64,000 nucleotides of DNA from Phyllostachys edulis (taxonomy: Eukaryota > Streptophyta > Magnoliopsida > Poales > Poaceae), in assembly GCA_036346405.1 (NCBI GenBank), contig CM070551.1:59352488-59416487 (forward strand). Reading direction: 5' to 3'. The notes under the pieces were generated by a model that did not search any database, was not told the DNA's origin, and saw nothing but the letters and a program-made list of their open reading frames with translations. A program made the position numbers and the translations under genes. Numbering within the stretch: the stretch's first letter is position 1; every line of letters starts with the position of its first letter. Below, one piece after another: positions 1-10,699 of this stretch.

Positions 1-2
1 AA

Positions 3-1609
3 CATTTGACCACCCCGTGGCAACAGAAGGCCATGACCAAGTTACTGGGACTACAATATCGCTTGCGACATCAGAAAGGATTGAAAAACCAAGCAGTCGA
101 TGCCTTATCCTGAAAAGAGTCGTGGGTAGAGAGTGAGCTGTTAGCGATGTCTACCTGTATACCAGTGTGGTTATCTGACCTCGCAGCAGGATATAAAGAT
201 GATCTCCCAACTAGTCGGGCATTAGCTGAGCTAATTGTGAACAATGCTACACATCCGAACTTTACACTACATGAGGGGATCCTGAGATACAAGGGGCGTA
301 TTTGGATTGGCAGCAACACAGCCGTGTAGCAAAAAATCCTGTAGTCTATGCATGCCATTGCAATCGATGGCCATTCTGGGGTTCAGGTGACTTACACTAA
401 AACCAAGAAGATGTTTGCTTGGCCCGGAATGAAGAAATACATTCAGAATTTTGTGGGCAATTGCATAGTCTGTTAACAAGCAAAGGTAGAGCATATCAAG
501 CATCTGGGGCTTTTGCAACCTCTTCCAGTTCCTGATCAAGCCTCACAGATGATATCGTTATACTTCATTGAAGGCCTTCCAAGATCAACAACTTATAACA
601 ACATCATGGTGGTGGTTGACAAGTTTTCCAAATATGCACACTTTGTACCGTTAGCTCATCCTTTCACAGCATTACAGGTAGCTCAAACTTTCATTAACAA
701 CATTTTTAAACTCCATGGTCTGCCACAATCGATCATCTCTGATAGGGATCGAATATTTACTAGCACGCAGTGGCATGAATTTTTTCGGCTGGTGAACACT
801 AAACTAAGGATGAGTTCTACTTACCACCCACAAACAGACAGGCAAACGGAGCGCGTCAACCAATGTTTGGAAACTTATCTTCGTTGCTTTGTGCATGCTT
901 GCCCGAACAGGTGGTCGGATTGGATAGCTTTGGCGGAGTTTTGGTATAATACATCTTACCATTCCACGTTGAAGAAATCGCCTTTTGAAGTATTATATGG
1001 ACATGGACTGAGACACTTTGGCGTGGCTGATTCTTCCTCTTGTGCCTTAGCAGTTTTAGCAATGTGGTTAAAGGACAGAGACTTGGTAACCCAATTACTT
1101 CGGCAACATCTCAATAGAGATAATCAGTGAATGAAGGCACAAGTAGACACTAAACGATTGGAACAGAGTTTTAGTCCTCTGGATTGGGTGTACCTGAAAG
1201 TACAACCTTATGTTCAATCCTCTGTCACTACCCGAGCTAATCACAAACTAGCTTTCAGATATTTTGGGCCTTTTCAGGTGGAGCAAAAGGTGGGAGCAGT
1301 GTTTTACAAACTTAAATTGCCTCTGACTTGCAGCATCCATCCCGTCATACATGTATCGCAGCTGAAGAAGGCGTTACCTTCAGGTGAGCAAGTACAGGAA
1401 GGTCTGCCTGAACCGGCGAGTGAGCGGGTGCCGGACAAGATACTGAAGTGTTGACTCCATCACACCGGATCTGTTATGGGGACTCAAGTCTTGGTGCAGT
1501 GGTTTGGATCGCCGCCAGCAAACGCTACATGGGAGGACTTCATCCGGTTGAGAGATCGATTTCCTCATGCATCGGCTTGGGGTCAAGCCGGCACTGAAAG
1601 GGGGGAGGA
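3..1609 (+). pseudogene. Ty3/gypsy chromovirus pol, 3' part (RNase H end, integrase, chromodomain)
   Basis: One reading frame runs from base 3 to past 1609 and encodes, in order: the end of RNase H (to about base 110, ending in a DALS motif); the integrase zinc finger (His pair around 345-385, CIVC at about 460-472); the integrase core (about 540-1020); a linker; and a C-terminal chromodomain-like stretch ending near WEDF (about 1530). The integrase would insert element cDNA, and the chromodomain would direct it to chromatin. The second catalytic Asp (ISDRDRIF) and the Glu region (QTERVNQ) are present. The first Asp, normally in a DFIEGLP-type motif, reads LYFIEGLP, so the active site is lost. 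Six in-frame stops (111, 327, 342, 474, 1128, 1452) break the frame, but there is no frameshift. Gag, protease and RT lie outside the window. It is a dead copy; the chromovirus assignment is strong, the exact clade is not. Confidence 0.9.
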
Positions 1610-1872
1610 TGTTACAGACCTGGTTACTAAACAGGAAGCACTTGATGAGGAACAGGATAGGAGCTATTGTCGCCAGGACCACCGAAGCAGCAAGCACCAT
1701 CGTAAACCCTCTGATCGATATCCAACGGCTGATTGGGTTTCCTAAGGGGCGAGTTGAGCCATCCAGCGAAGCAAGAAGACCCACTTGTCTGATCCTTTAG
1801 CGAGGTGGTTACTTATAGCTTTTTGTAAGCTGTGATAAAGGCAAGAAAGAAGCAAATTCTGAATACATTATC
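1610..1872 (+). repeat. Chromovirus 3' LTR, probably truncated
   Basis: A purine tract (aaaggggggaggat) ending at about 1609 is followed by TGTTACAGACC, which is the expected polypurine tract and LTR start for the pol fragment just upstream. The right limit is placed at 1872, where similarity to the next element begins. No CA terminus or target duplication can be seen there, so the LTR is probably cut short. Confidence 0.6.
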
Positions 1873-2152
1873 TCTAAACTAGCGAGAAATACCGCATCTT
1901 CGAGTCATGTCTGTTGAGTGGTTACGGTCGGTCAGACGCAGTGATGAGGCGAATACACCGCTACATCAAGGTGCGGTGGTCCCATAAGTCCGGGGAAAGC
2001 GACTTGGGAACTGGAGTCTCGCATTCGCGAGCAATATCCGGAAATATTCACAACAAGTACGTGGTAATGTTGGTAGAAATATTAGCTGAGATTGTTCTTT
2101 GGCATTAAGTGTGGTTAGAATCGGGGTCGAATTCTGTCTAAGGGGGGTAGAA
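1873..2152 (+). repeat. 3' internal tail and polypurine tract of a LARD-type LTR element
   Basis: These 280 bases align over their whole length with 18465-18744, the last 280 bases of the LARD internal region. Both end in a purine tract (aaggggggtagaa) directly before an LTR that starts TGTAATAC. This means the LTR at 2153 is preceded by internal sequence of its own family, which is not expected for the 5' LTR of a simple element. The likeliest explanation is a tandem or recombinant array sharing one LTR. Confidence 0.85.
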
Positions 2153-2525
2153 TGTAATACTCCAAATTAAATTAATTGAGAAGAAATAATTAGAGAAGGA
2201 CCAATTAGAAAAGTGGTTTTAATAGGAGATTAGAGAGGGGGTTTATGCATAATTTGGACAACCTAGGTTGTGGGCTTCTGACCCATAGCATTTAGGCCCA
2301 AGGGGGAAGGGCAGCTAGCCACATAAGATGGAGAGGGGGTGACCCTAGGGTAGCTACAGTACCACGACCGTGCTATAGTGCCCTCCCACCCCTAGCTTTC
2401 GCTGCCAGCCAAGAAGGAGGAAGGGAGAAGCCTCCTCGGATGCTGCCGGCCAACGAAGAGAAAGGAAGAAGAGGAAGGAGAAAGAGGGAGAAGGGAAGGA
2501 GAGGGATCGCGGGGTGGTACTCATG
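2153..2525 (+). repeat. LARD LTR, copy 1, left piece
   Basis: Begins TGTAATAC after the polypurine tract and matches 18745-19101 of the downstream LTR almost throughout, including a purine-rich stretch of GAAGGAGGAAGG type. The match stops at GGTACTCATG (2516-2525) and resumes at 12728 with the same ten bases followed by TTCTTCAGC, so this LTR has been split by an insertion. Left and right pieces together give about 2.08 kb, close to the 2.10 kb of the intact copy. Confidence 0.9.
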
Positions 2526-2794
2526 CGGCGCAGATACCGTCTACTAATTTTATGCCTGCTTCTTTTAGTCCTTGTGCATAGGTTGGTCAAAACAATATAG
2601 AACCAAATTTGTGCATGCATATGCAGCTGTGCATGGAGTCGAAAGGAGGTCCAGGAACGCATGGTGTGATTGAGGCTGATGCGGTGTCAGGATTCACATT
2701 AACATTCAATACCAAGTTTAGCCAAAGTCCTAATCAGATGAGAGTTTCTCCAACGTCCTTGGCAAGTGCACCAAGGGAAACCAACTTGGTTTCC
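2526..2794. other. Left flank of the unclassified insertion
   Basis: Non-coding sequence belonging to the 10.2 kb insertion, to the left of the nested gypsy element. A short stretch (CAAGTGCACCAAGGGAAA, about 2764-2780) recurs just right of the gypsy element (about 11689-11705). This hints at a small repeat within the host insertion. Confidence 0.5.
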
Positions 2795-3178
2795 TGATGA
2801 ACCCGAAGGTCCTTGTTTTGGCCCGATCTTTCGATCAGATGATAAGTTCGGTAGTCGTCGCTCAACTGTCACGATCCTAGCTACGACCTCGCAAGGCTTG
2901 AAACCACGCAATCGCTGAACTGATTGACAAGTTGTTACCAACGGTGCACAAATACCCAGATGACCTGACCACGAAGGTCGATTCCTGCATACACCGAAGA
3001 AGCACACAAGAACAAGATAAAGCAATCTGAAATTGTAAATGGGATTGAAATATTTGATTGAAAATTGGGATTTCAAATAAGGATCTTCATTGAATGGTCT
3101 AGTTGACACACGCAGAAGATACAAGTTGCAAACGATGGCAAACTAACATAAACGAAATTCAAGAAAACTAGAGGGGCG
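2795..3178 (-). repeat. Gag-only element, 3' LTR, distal piece
   Basis: Matches 10700-11083 of the other LTR closely. Interrupted at GGGCG (3174-3178), which is duplicated at 6583-6587 around the solo LTR; the LTR resumes at 6588. Confidence 0.9.
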
Positions 3179-3556
3179 TGTAATATCCTATTTAACTAAA
3201 TAAGAAAAAGAGGAAATAGAAGTTGTAATTAAGGTCGAACTTCAGGTTTTAGAAGGGGAAAAAGAATCTAGGCTGAAGGTCCAAGTCATGTTTTGGCCCA
3301 AGGGGGGGTTGGTGTAATACCCCGAAACTCGATTAGAGAGAAACCGCATCGCTGTTGAGTGTTGACGCAGGCTGGGCTTAGTGGGCTGGCATTCTTTGGG
3401 CTGTTGGACTTCGATCATCACGGAGGTAGGGTTTGGTGGGGTTTTCCACTTCACATATCAATAGGCAGGCAAGGGTGACCGAGGGCAGCACCGTCACCTT
3501 CGGCTCCTCACGCAGCAGGTGGTCTTCCCCTGTGGCCGCCGCCTCACGCCAGTAGG

Positions 3557-4381
3557 GTGACACCGTCGCCGCTGCTCTACCCAGCCTGGCTCCTTTCCGA
3601 CCGCCGCCTGCCGCCGCTGCTGCCTCCGGCTCGCCCGCGTCCTGTTGCCGCCAGCGCCTCCTCGCGTCTCCTCAGCTGCGTGCGCCTCGGATCCACGCCG
3701 CCGCCACCCCTCCACCCCAATGCGCCATCCCTCCTGCTGTCCCAGGCGCCGCTTCACCTGCTTTGGCTGCCGCCCCACCTGGAGCTGGATCTCGCTGCAT
3801 CTCCACCCTCCCCCTCCGATCCTTGTCACCGTTGCCGTCTCCATGCGCGCCCAGCCATGGGCACAGCCAACGGTGACCAGCCGGTGGGCGCCTCCCTGGA
3901 CAAGCTCCAGCTCGTGGAGACCATGTCCGAGCTACCGTCCGGCGTTGGCAAGACCTCCGGGACCAACGTTGTCATCCCCGGTGAGTCGATTGCCGCCGAG
4001 GAGCACGACCCCGTCTTCCCCAGTCCCGAGTTCTTCGCCAACGCCGGCCTCCCCGGTGCCGCATCCCACCTGTTCGACGAAATGCTCGAGCGTGATGCCG
4101 TCACCTGGAATGCGCCCCTTGGGTGTCTCGTCCTCCACGTGCGCCCACCTTCGCCGCGGAAGCCTTCTGCATTTGTGCCCACGGCCGCCACCCTCTGCAC
4201 CATGCTCAAGACTTGCGCCATGACCCGCGCCGCTCCCGGCTGCCGCACTTCAGGTCTGCCTCTAGGCTGCTGGGGTTGTGGTTTTGAGGCTTGGTGTTTG
4301 GGTTTCCTCTTCCCGCACTCGATCTTTCCGCTTTCGCTTATTGTGTTTTCTTGCTTAGGCCTGATTCAATTCTTCCGATGA
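3557..4381 (+). pseudogene. Chimeric captured gene fragments, including a PPR segment, inside the solo LTR
   Basis: An open frame of 274 codons in very GC-rich DNA. Its first third is proline- and leucine-rich and looks like translated leader sequence. The middle starts MGTANGDQPVGASL (about codon 101) and I do not recognise it. The last part contains HLFDEMLERDAVTWNA followed by FVPTAATLCTMLKTCA, which is characteristic of plant pentatricopeptide repeat proteins, RNA-binding editing or processing factors of organelles. The PPR fragment stops at a CAG|GT junction near 4253, resembling an exon end, so the capture probably came from genomic DNA. The fragment covers at most two of the many repeats a PPR protein needs. 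No function is likely. Confidence 0.6.
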
Positions 4382-5099
4382 TTGATTTATTGTCTTGATG
4401 TGGGTTGAGGTTGCTTATGCATGAAGATTGATGGAGGTGGAGCCATCGCCAAGATTTTTGCTCAGGTCGTACTCTCTCCAACTCGCCGAGCCTTTGCACG
4501 GAGGGCATCTGCTGATGATAAGCTGTGTTTAGATGGCGTGCCTACCAAATATCGAGTATTGGCATCTCGGTTGCATCGCTTCTTCTTAGTTACGTGTTTG
4601 GGTATGATATCTTCGGTGTTCCTTTCACCTCATATAATCCATGAAAGTATCATGATGGCGGTTGCTCGTGGTGATAACTCAGGGGTTACAATTCTGGCTC
4701 TCCTAAGAATACCTCATTTCTTTGACCCATGGGGTGGCTACTTGGAGGTGATCGTTTCTTGTTATGATGGTAGTGGGGTTGCACAAGCTACCATTGAAGG
4801 CTACATCCTGGTTACTATCATGTATTAGATTATTAGGTAAGGCATAAGATGACAGCATATATGATCTTTTGTAAGCTTGCCTTTGATAATTTGATGCTTG
4901 GTTGATGCACATGTTTGATGGTGATGTCGTGGGTTGCTATTTGCTTTTGCATGCGGGAAGTGATGGTGGTGATTCGGTTGTGGCTAACACTGAGGTGGTG
5001 GTGAACCCCAGCGCTAGAGCGGTCCGCTTTTGTCTTCTGTCTCACGGTTGAGGCAAGTGCAAGTATTATTAATGAGTTATTATAATATATACTTGATGA

Positions 5100-5340
5100 A
5101 TGCCATAGTTTAATGATGATGCTTACTGCTTAGTAATGTTGACGAGCATGAGTGATAAAGTTTAATGATAATGTTTTTATGATGATGCTTATGTGGTGAA
5201 GCTTACATGGAAATGTTTACATGATGACATATGCTAATGTTTATGTGATGACGTTTACATGGTGGTGTTTACATGAGAATGCTTACATGTCAATGTTTAA
5301 ATGATGATGTTTACATGGTAATGGTTTCATGATTGATGGC
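5100..5340 (+). repeat. Degenerate TGTTTACATGATGATG minisatellite
   Basis: Within the solo LTR, a unit of roughly 18-20 bases of the form GTTTACATGATGATG recurs imperfectly about eight to ten times. Non-coding. Confidence 0.6.
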
Positions 5341-6587
5341 AATATTGATGGGCCAAGGTGAGCAATGAGACTATCTTGTTAATGATGACAATGATGATTT
5401 GGTATTGTGCTTTAAATCTTGCATCATGCCATTCATTTCTGAACCTTGGACTACGTGGTAGCCAAGGGGTCGTTTCCTTGAGGTCCCCGTCAGGCATTGG
5501 ATGGGCATTATGTCCCCATCATGCATTGGACGGGCTTTGTTCCCCACACCCGTGGAAAGTCATGTAACTAATCCGGTGAGGTCGGTGAGAACTGTTACAT
5601 GACTTGGAGTGTGGGCTTGGATCCCTGTGCCTAGAGGGCACAAGCCGTGAGTAGGTATCGACGGATACCCTACTCGGCATTACCGGTAATTGCTAAGAAG
5701 TGAAGAGATGCATTCATGACATTTCATCGCATTTCTGCATAAGATTTGGATTTGGTTGTTCGGTATATAATATTGTTGTTCAAGGTGTGATTGTTTATTC
5801 CCTTTGAATGCTTTTGATGCTATCATAAGAGATGGATTTGTGGTATATAATGATGTTGTTCATGATGTAATTGTTTATTTTCCCTTTGACTACTTATGAT
5901 GCTATGTTAGATTTACTATTGCACTTTGCTTTGAGTCGTGGACTCACACTTGTCGTGTTGTGCTTGCTAGGTACCTCTCGGCGTGACATGCATGGGGAGG
6001 GTAGACTTGGTGCACGTCACATAATCACTAACCACAATGAATAACCTACTCCATTTAGCCACAATTCCTATTCTTGACAATTGCTCTAGATTCAGATTGT
6101 GACCATCCTTCGTGGTGGTTGTTTTAATTGTGGTCATGGATGATCCATTTATGTTCTTATTCATTCGTGGATTGAGTTCATTTAATTTTCATTGATGAGT
6201 TATAATATTTGGTTGATGGTTTATTTAGTTGTTGAAATTAATTGGTTCAGTAGAGTCTTAATAAATTGTAATAGGGTGATTAGAAGATTATGGATGCCCT
6301 TTCGATTATGCTATAGTTGTTTATCTTATCCTGGATGTCCTTTGATGATTCGGTAAATTGGATGGTTTGATTGTGTGGATTGATGCTATATTAAACTGTT
6401 TGAACCTTCGGTATAGCCATCTATACAAAGGAGGTTCTGCCGGATTGTAGAGAAATGTCTTAGTTCCATTTGGTTAAAATATTATTATAATTGTTTTAAA
6501 AATGGTTGAAATTATTCCGTATTGATGTTGTACGTTAGTCTTTTAGGTAGCATCTTGGCTTCCGCATAGCCAGGGTGTTACAGGGCG

Positions 6588-7173
6588 AGGCCTCCTTAAA
6601 TAGAGGAGGACGAGCCACACATCTAATAGAACTAAGGGGGTAGTACTATTCACGTGGTACTGTTTATGTGAACAGTACCATGGTGAATAGTGTGGCCCAA
6701 AGTGGTTGGCCCATATGGGCCAAGTTAGCCTATTGATTACATAGCCCAATTTGGCCTAAACAGGTGATATAGCACCTTCTTTTGATGATTGCGATGCGTA
6801 TAGAAAGAATTTGGAGGTGAGACTGGATCCGTTGGAAAGAAGACGATATAATCTTTCCATCAAGTACTCGTGGACCTCAAACGGACTCCGTATGTTAAAG
6901 TTATGCATGTTTGAAGTCGGTGTTGTCTTCGGAGGCTGAATTGGATTCCAAAATGGGTCCAGCTCAAACTCTTGCTTGTCTTGGACCAAAAGTGACGTGG
7001 TGCTGCACAAATATATATTTTCATCCTTATGTAGCATCATATAGTTCATATAATATAAAGGCACTCCTAAAAACGAGCTCACCTGATAATTTAAGTGAAG
7101 CGTCTGAGCTCTTGTACTTGGAGCAGAAAGTATAACAAATATGGTCGTATCCATAGGGGTCATGTCCTCATCA
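6588..7173 (-). repeat. Gag-only element, 3' LTR, proximal piece, with pol C-terminal coding
   Basis: Continues the LTR interrupted at 3178 and matches 11083-11667. Read on the minus strand, its start encodes the hallmark C-terminus of grass gypsy polyproteins (TRAQ...LNYQVSSFLG), continuous with the frame entering from the internal region. LTR start and polypurine tract meet at 7173/7174. Confidence 0.88.
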
Positions 7174-7192
7174 TCCTCCCCTTCTTGAAAAC
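7174..7192 (-). other. Polypurine tract of the gag-only element
   Basis: On the minus strand GTTTTCAAGAAGGGGAGGA lies immediately before the LTR start TGATGAGGAC. This is the expected plus-strand primer site for reverse transcription. Confidence 0.8.
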
Positions 7193-7254
7193 AAAGCTGT
7201 CCTTGGCTTTTGATAAGCGAAAAATAGGGTGACAAAGAAGCCAAGGTGTATGCA

Positions 7255-7256
<2 letters not shown>

Positions 7257-7322
<66 letters not shown>
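7257..7322. repeat. (AT)n microsatellite
   Basis: About 33 uninterrupted AT dinucleotides inside the gag-only element. It sits between the gag-like region and the 3' LTR and stays in frame with the long minus-strand ORF. Confidence 0.98.
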
Positions 7323-7325
<3 letters not shown>

Positions 7326-9119
7326 ATCCGTTTTAACAGTTCTTCGTTGTTGCACAATTAATGTTATAAAATAGCCGCGATCATAAAATCTCTTTCTATT
7401 ATCACCCCAAGAATAATCATATATGTTAATGAGCAAAACAAAATTTCTCACACAACAATTATTGCAACTAGTTTTGCAAATGTAAGTGAAGCATTTGTGC
7501 AATTCAAATATTTGAAATTGTAAACTTGTAGGGGTAGCACATATGAGCCAATCTACAACTTTTGGAATCAAACGGAGTTCATCCATATAATCAGATTTCA
7601 ATCGAGCAAGAGCAAATTCATCTAGCAAGGGTGAAAAGATTTGAAAGTTCTTCCGTACTTCAACATCATTATTCAGATTGTCAATACTAGATGGTGCAAT
7701 AAGGGATGAACATGTAGGCATTGGATGAGCACTAAATTTTATTTTCCTCTCATATTGAACAAGATTCAGCACATAAGAATTGTTATCCAAAACAGCAAGC
7801 TTAAATTCATCCACATGATCACAAGTTATGCATATTCGATATACAAGAAATTGATTGTCTACACCATAATCTCCAATCAAATTAACCTTATACCCAGGGG
7901 TGTAGGCACTAGACAAGGATTTCGAACTTGCAATTTCAGAAACTTTCTCCATAGCATGTGACAATTTCATAGGTGAATCCAACATAATGTAACATAAAGG
8001 ATCAGTAGGAGAAATTCTAGTCAAAACTTCTTTATGTCTAACCAATTCCACATGATCATTAGATGTGATTAACTCATCACAGGAAGCACTCAAAACAGCA
8101 GGCAATTCAATTATTTTATCACATGGTGCACTCAAGTCAATGCAGTTTGAATTCTCTCCTTGCAACATGTGCATATCAGAATTGTTTTCCACTAATTTTT
8201 GCTCTAAAATAGCATGAACAGTGGACAATTCTAGTTCGTCACAAACATACTCACCTTGAGTGATGATAGCACCATGATCTTTACCTTTTTGGCTCTCCTC
8301 AGATGATGTAGGTGCATCCATCTCCTCATCTTTCTTCTCAACCAATGGAGTCGGTGTCTCAATCAGCTCATTCTCCTCTTCGGTATGGTTCTTAACTTCC
8401 TGCAAGTTGTTAGTCACAGAAAAAGACACAAACACAGGTTTGTTCTCATGCTTCCTATCATCAAGCATTCTCAATTTCTCCTCAATCTGACTTTCAATCT
8501 TACACGCAAGTATAAACAATTGAGGGAGAGAACCATATTCTTTGTGAACAAGAAGGTCCTGAATTGGTTGATTAAGCCCACTTAAGAATCTATTCTCCGT
8601 AGCTTTAGCATGTTCCTCTAAGCCACAACGCAACAAACGAGTTTTCAATTCATGATAGTATTCCCTTACAGTTCTACAACCTTGTTTGAAACGTTGTAAT
8701 CTAGCTAACAAATAATCAGCATGATATTTAGGAACAAATTCATCTCTCAAAAGTTTCTTTAATGCATGCCAAGTTTGAGGCACTCTTCCATATCTACATA
8801 AATACTTACACCAAAGTATTGCATCCTCAACAAAAACACTAGTGACAGCTCTAATCTTTTGCCTATCAGACCATTCATAATATTGAAATTCTTTGTCTAA
8901 AGCTATCTCCCAGTCAACATAGGCATCAAGATCAAATTTACCAGCAAAGGATGGCACAGTGAGTTTAGTTTTACGGAAATCTTCATCACGATCATATGCC
9001 TCCCGTGGTGGACGATGTTGTCTCAAGCGTGCATCTTCCTCATGGACTTTCTTGTGCTCCCGTTCAATGGCTCAAAGAAGATGTGGATCTAGCTGGAAAT
9101 TATCCCGCGAACCTGCCAT

Positions 9120-10680
9120 AGTTAGTAGAAAACAAGGAAACAAATCACAAGTATATGTTCCTATCAACTACTAGGATCTGGAGTTTCAACTGTCACTCTC
9201 TCACAACGCGTTACCAAGTTCTTACTAATGCAGTAAGGAAGTGGTATAACCAGTGGCTGGTTCGTGATACTCTTACTTGCGATTAGTCCAACGATTGCAA
9301 GGAACAGAACCTGCTAAGTTAGTAGGAAGTGGAGCTAGGAAGGCTTCAATATAGTAGCAAGGATCAGCAATAATCAAATCAGTTAATGTAGGTTGAAAAA
9401 TTGTTCAAAGTACTAGTCAAAGTTGCTGATCCTAGCCTAATCAAAGCTAGCCAATCGAAGCCCTACTAAGATATGTTTATGTACGCACACACAACGATAA
9501 ATGTGACTTGATGTAAGCAATGGAAAACCTCACAACAAGTGCTAGGAGTGACGCTAACCAATCTACTCAAACTTCTTTGTAGGGCAAAATATTGTTCGCA
9601 TGACGTAGAGGACAAAAGACAGCAATATCGGTATCGGTGCAATGCAAATAGCCCTCTAGATTGAGCAGAAACAACAGCTAGTCTCAAACGATGAAAGAGC
9701 AAAGTTTTATATAGCTTATATATACTCGTTTGAAAGGTTTCGATGAGATATACAGCTTTGCAGTTGAGACGAACCCCAAATTCCGAAGGGAAGACCGAAA
9801 GAATTTCCAAAAAATAGAAACTAAAAACTTGCGACGCGAATTCGGAGGCGAAGATGGCCGATTTTGGGGACCCTAGAGGGCGACAAGTAGCTTAAGTGGA
9901 AAGGATGCGCTTCGTCGTTAGCTTTCCAACGAGCACAAGAACGCCCAAAACGGATACCGTATGCAATAGTTATGCCCATTTTACTTAAGGTGTCTCGGAA
10001 ACGGAATCCTACTCGGACTCGAAACCGACTCGGGTTCAATCTTGAAACTCCTATATCTTTTGATTCCTTGGGCCAAACTTGCTGAAATATTTTGTGGAAG
10101 CTTGTGGCTATATGTAGAAGGGCTCCACCAATTTTCACTGGTTTTGGCAAAAGTTTGATGCGCTTTTTTTTCTTTTCTTTCCTTTTGTTCTTTCTTTTTT
10201 TTTTCTACCGCAGCTTTTGTTCTTGCGGTTGCCTCTTTCTCCTTCTACATGGCCAGCCCTAGTGTTTGCCGCAAGTCGCAAATAATATCAACTTTCCCAA
10301 AAGATCACAGCAATCCTCACGGGTTTTTTCTTTCAGATTAACAACAGCATGAAATTCCTGTTTTTTGGTGCGGATTAGAGGAGTTCTAACCCACGAATTT
10401 TCTATTTTAGATGCAAAAACTAAGAACCCTAACAGAACGATTAAGCGACGCGAAGGAAAAAAACACGAGAAACAATCTAGACAATAACTAGAACTAAAGA
10501 TCAGCAACTAGACACAACGATGCAACCAATGATTCAACAAGCAAAACCGAAAGGAGAAATTGCAAGGGCTCAAAGGGCTCGGTATGGATGATAGATGCAA
10601 AAAATTTTGGGCAATTTTCTGGACTCTAGGTATGAAAAACGAATCTACTACTAGAAAACTGGAAACTCTCACCGATGAAA
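9120..10680 (-). other. 5' leader of the gag-only element, non-coding
   Basis: Lies between the primer binding site and the gag start. No open frame here resembles a known protein. A T/C-rich stretch (about 10160-10205) is the only compositional feature. The length (1.56 kb) is long for a leader and may hold packaging signals or deleted coding remains. Confidence 0.6.
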
Positions 10681-10699
10681 CTGTAGCTCTGATACCACT
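10681..10699 (-). other. tRNA-Met primer binding site
   Basis: On the minus strand AGTGGTATCAGAGCTACAG directly follows the LTR end (GGGTTCATCA). TGGTATCAGAGC is the standard site complementary to initiator tRNA-Met in plant LTR elements. Confidence 0.92.

Larger units (their letters stand above)
3179..6582 (+). mobile_element. 3.4 kb solo LTR of a TGTAATACC...TGTTACA family
   Basis: Bounded by TG and CA (TGTAATATCC at the left, GGTGTTACA at the right) and flanked by the perfect 5 bp duplication GGGCG (3174-3178, 6583-6587). No primer binding site follows the right end, so this is a single LTR rather than a full element. A second LTR-like start (TGTAATACCCCG, 3313), preceded by a purine tract, lies near the left end. 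The right 1.5 kb shares short conserved blocks with the LARD LTR: ACGGTTGAGGCAAGT, CATTACCGGTA, GGTACC followed by CATGCATGGGGAGGG, and AAGGAGGTTCTGCCG. The left half holds GC-rich captured gene sequence. Confidence 0.88.
6756..9119 (-). pseudogene. gag of the non-autonomous gypsy element, premature stop at codon 16
   Basis: The natural start is the ATG at 9119 (MAGSRDNFQLDPHLL), but codon 16 is TGA (9072-9074). Beyond it the frame is open for 756 codons from an internal Met at 9026. Residues following that Met form a typical retrotransposon Gag capsid domain (motifs LDAYVDWEIALDKEF, ILWCKYL, LLARLQRFKQG, FLSGLNQPIQDLL). A charged, Glu-rich linker and an unrecognised region follow. The frame then reads through an (AT)n microsatellite as alternating Tyr-Ile, crosses the polypurine tract and ends inside the LTR. 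No CCHC knuckle and no enzymatic domain is visible. The stop is one C to T change from the expected Arg codon. If the stop were suppressed or bypassed it could still produce capsid protein. Confidence 0.88.
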
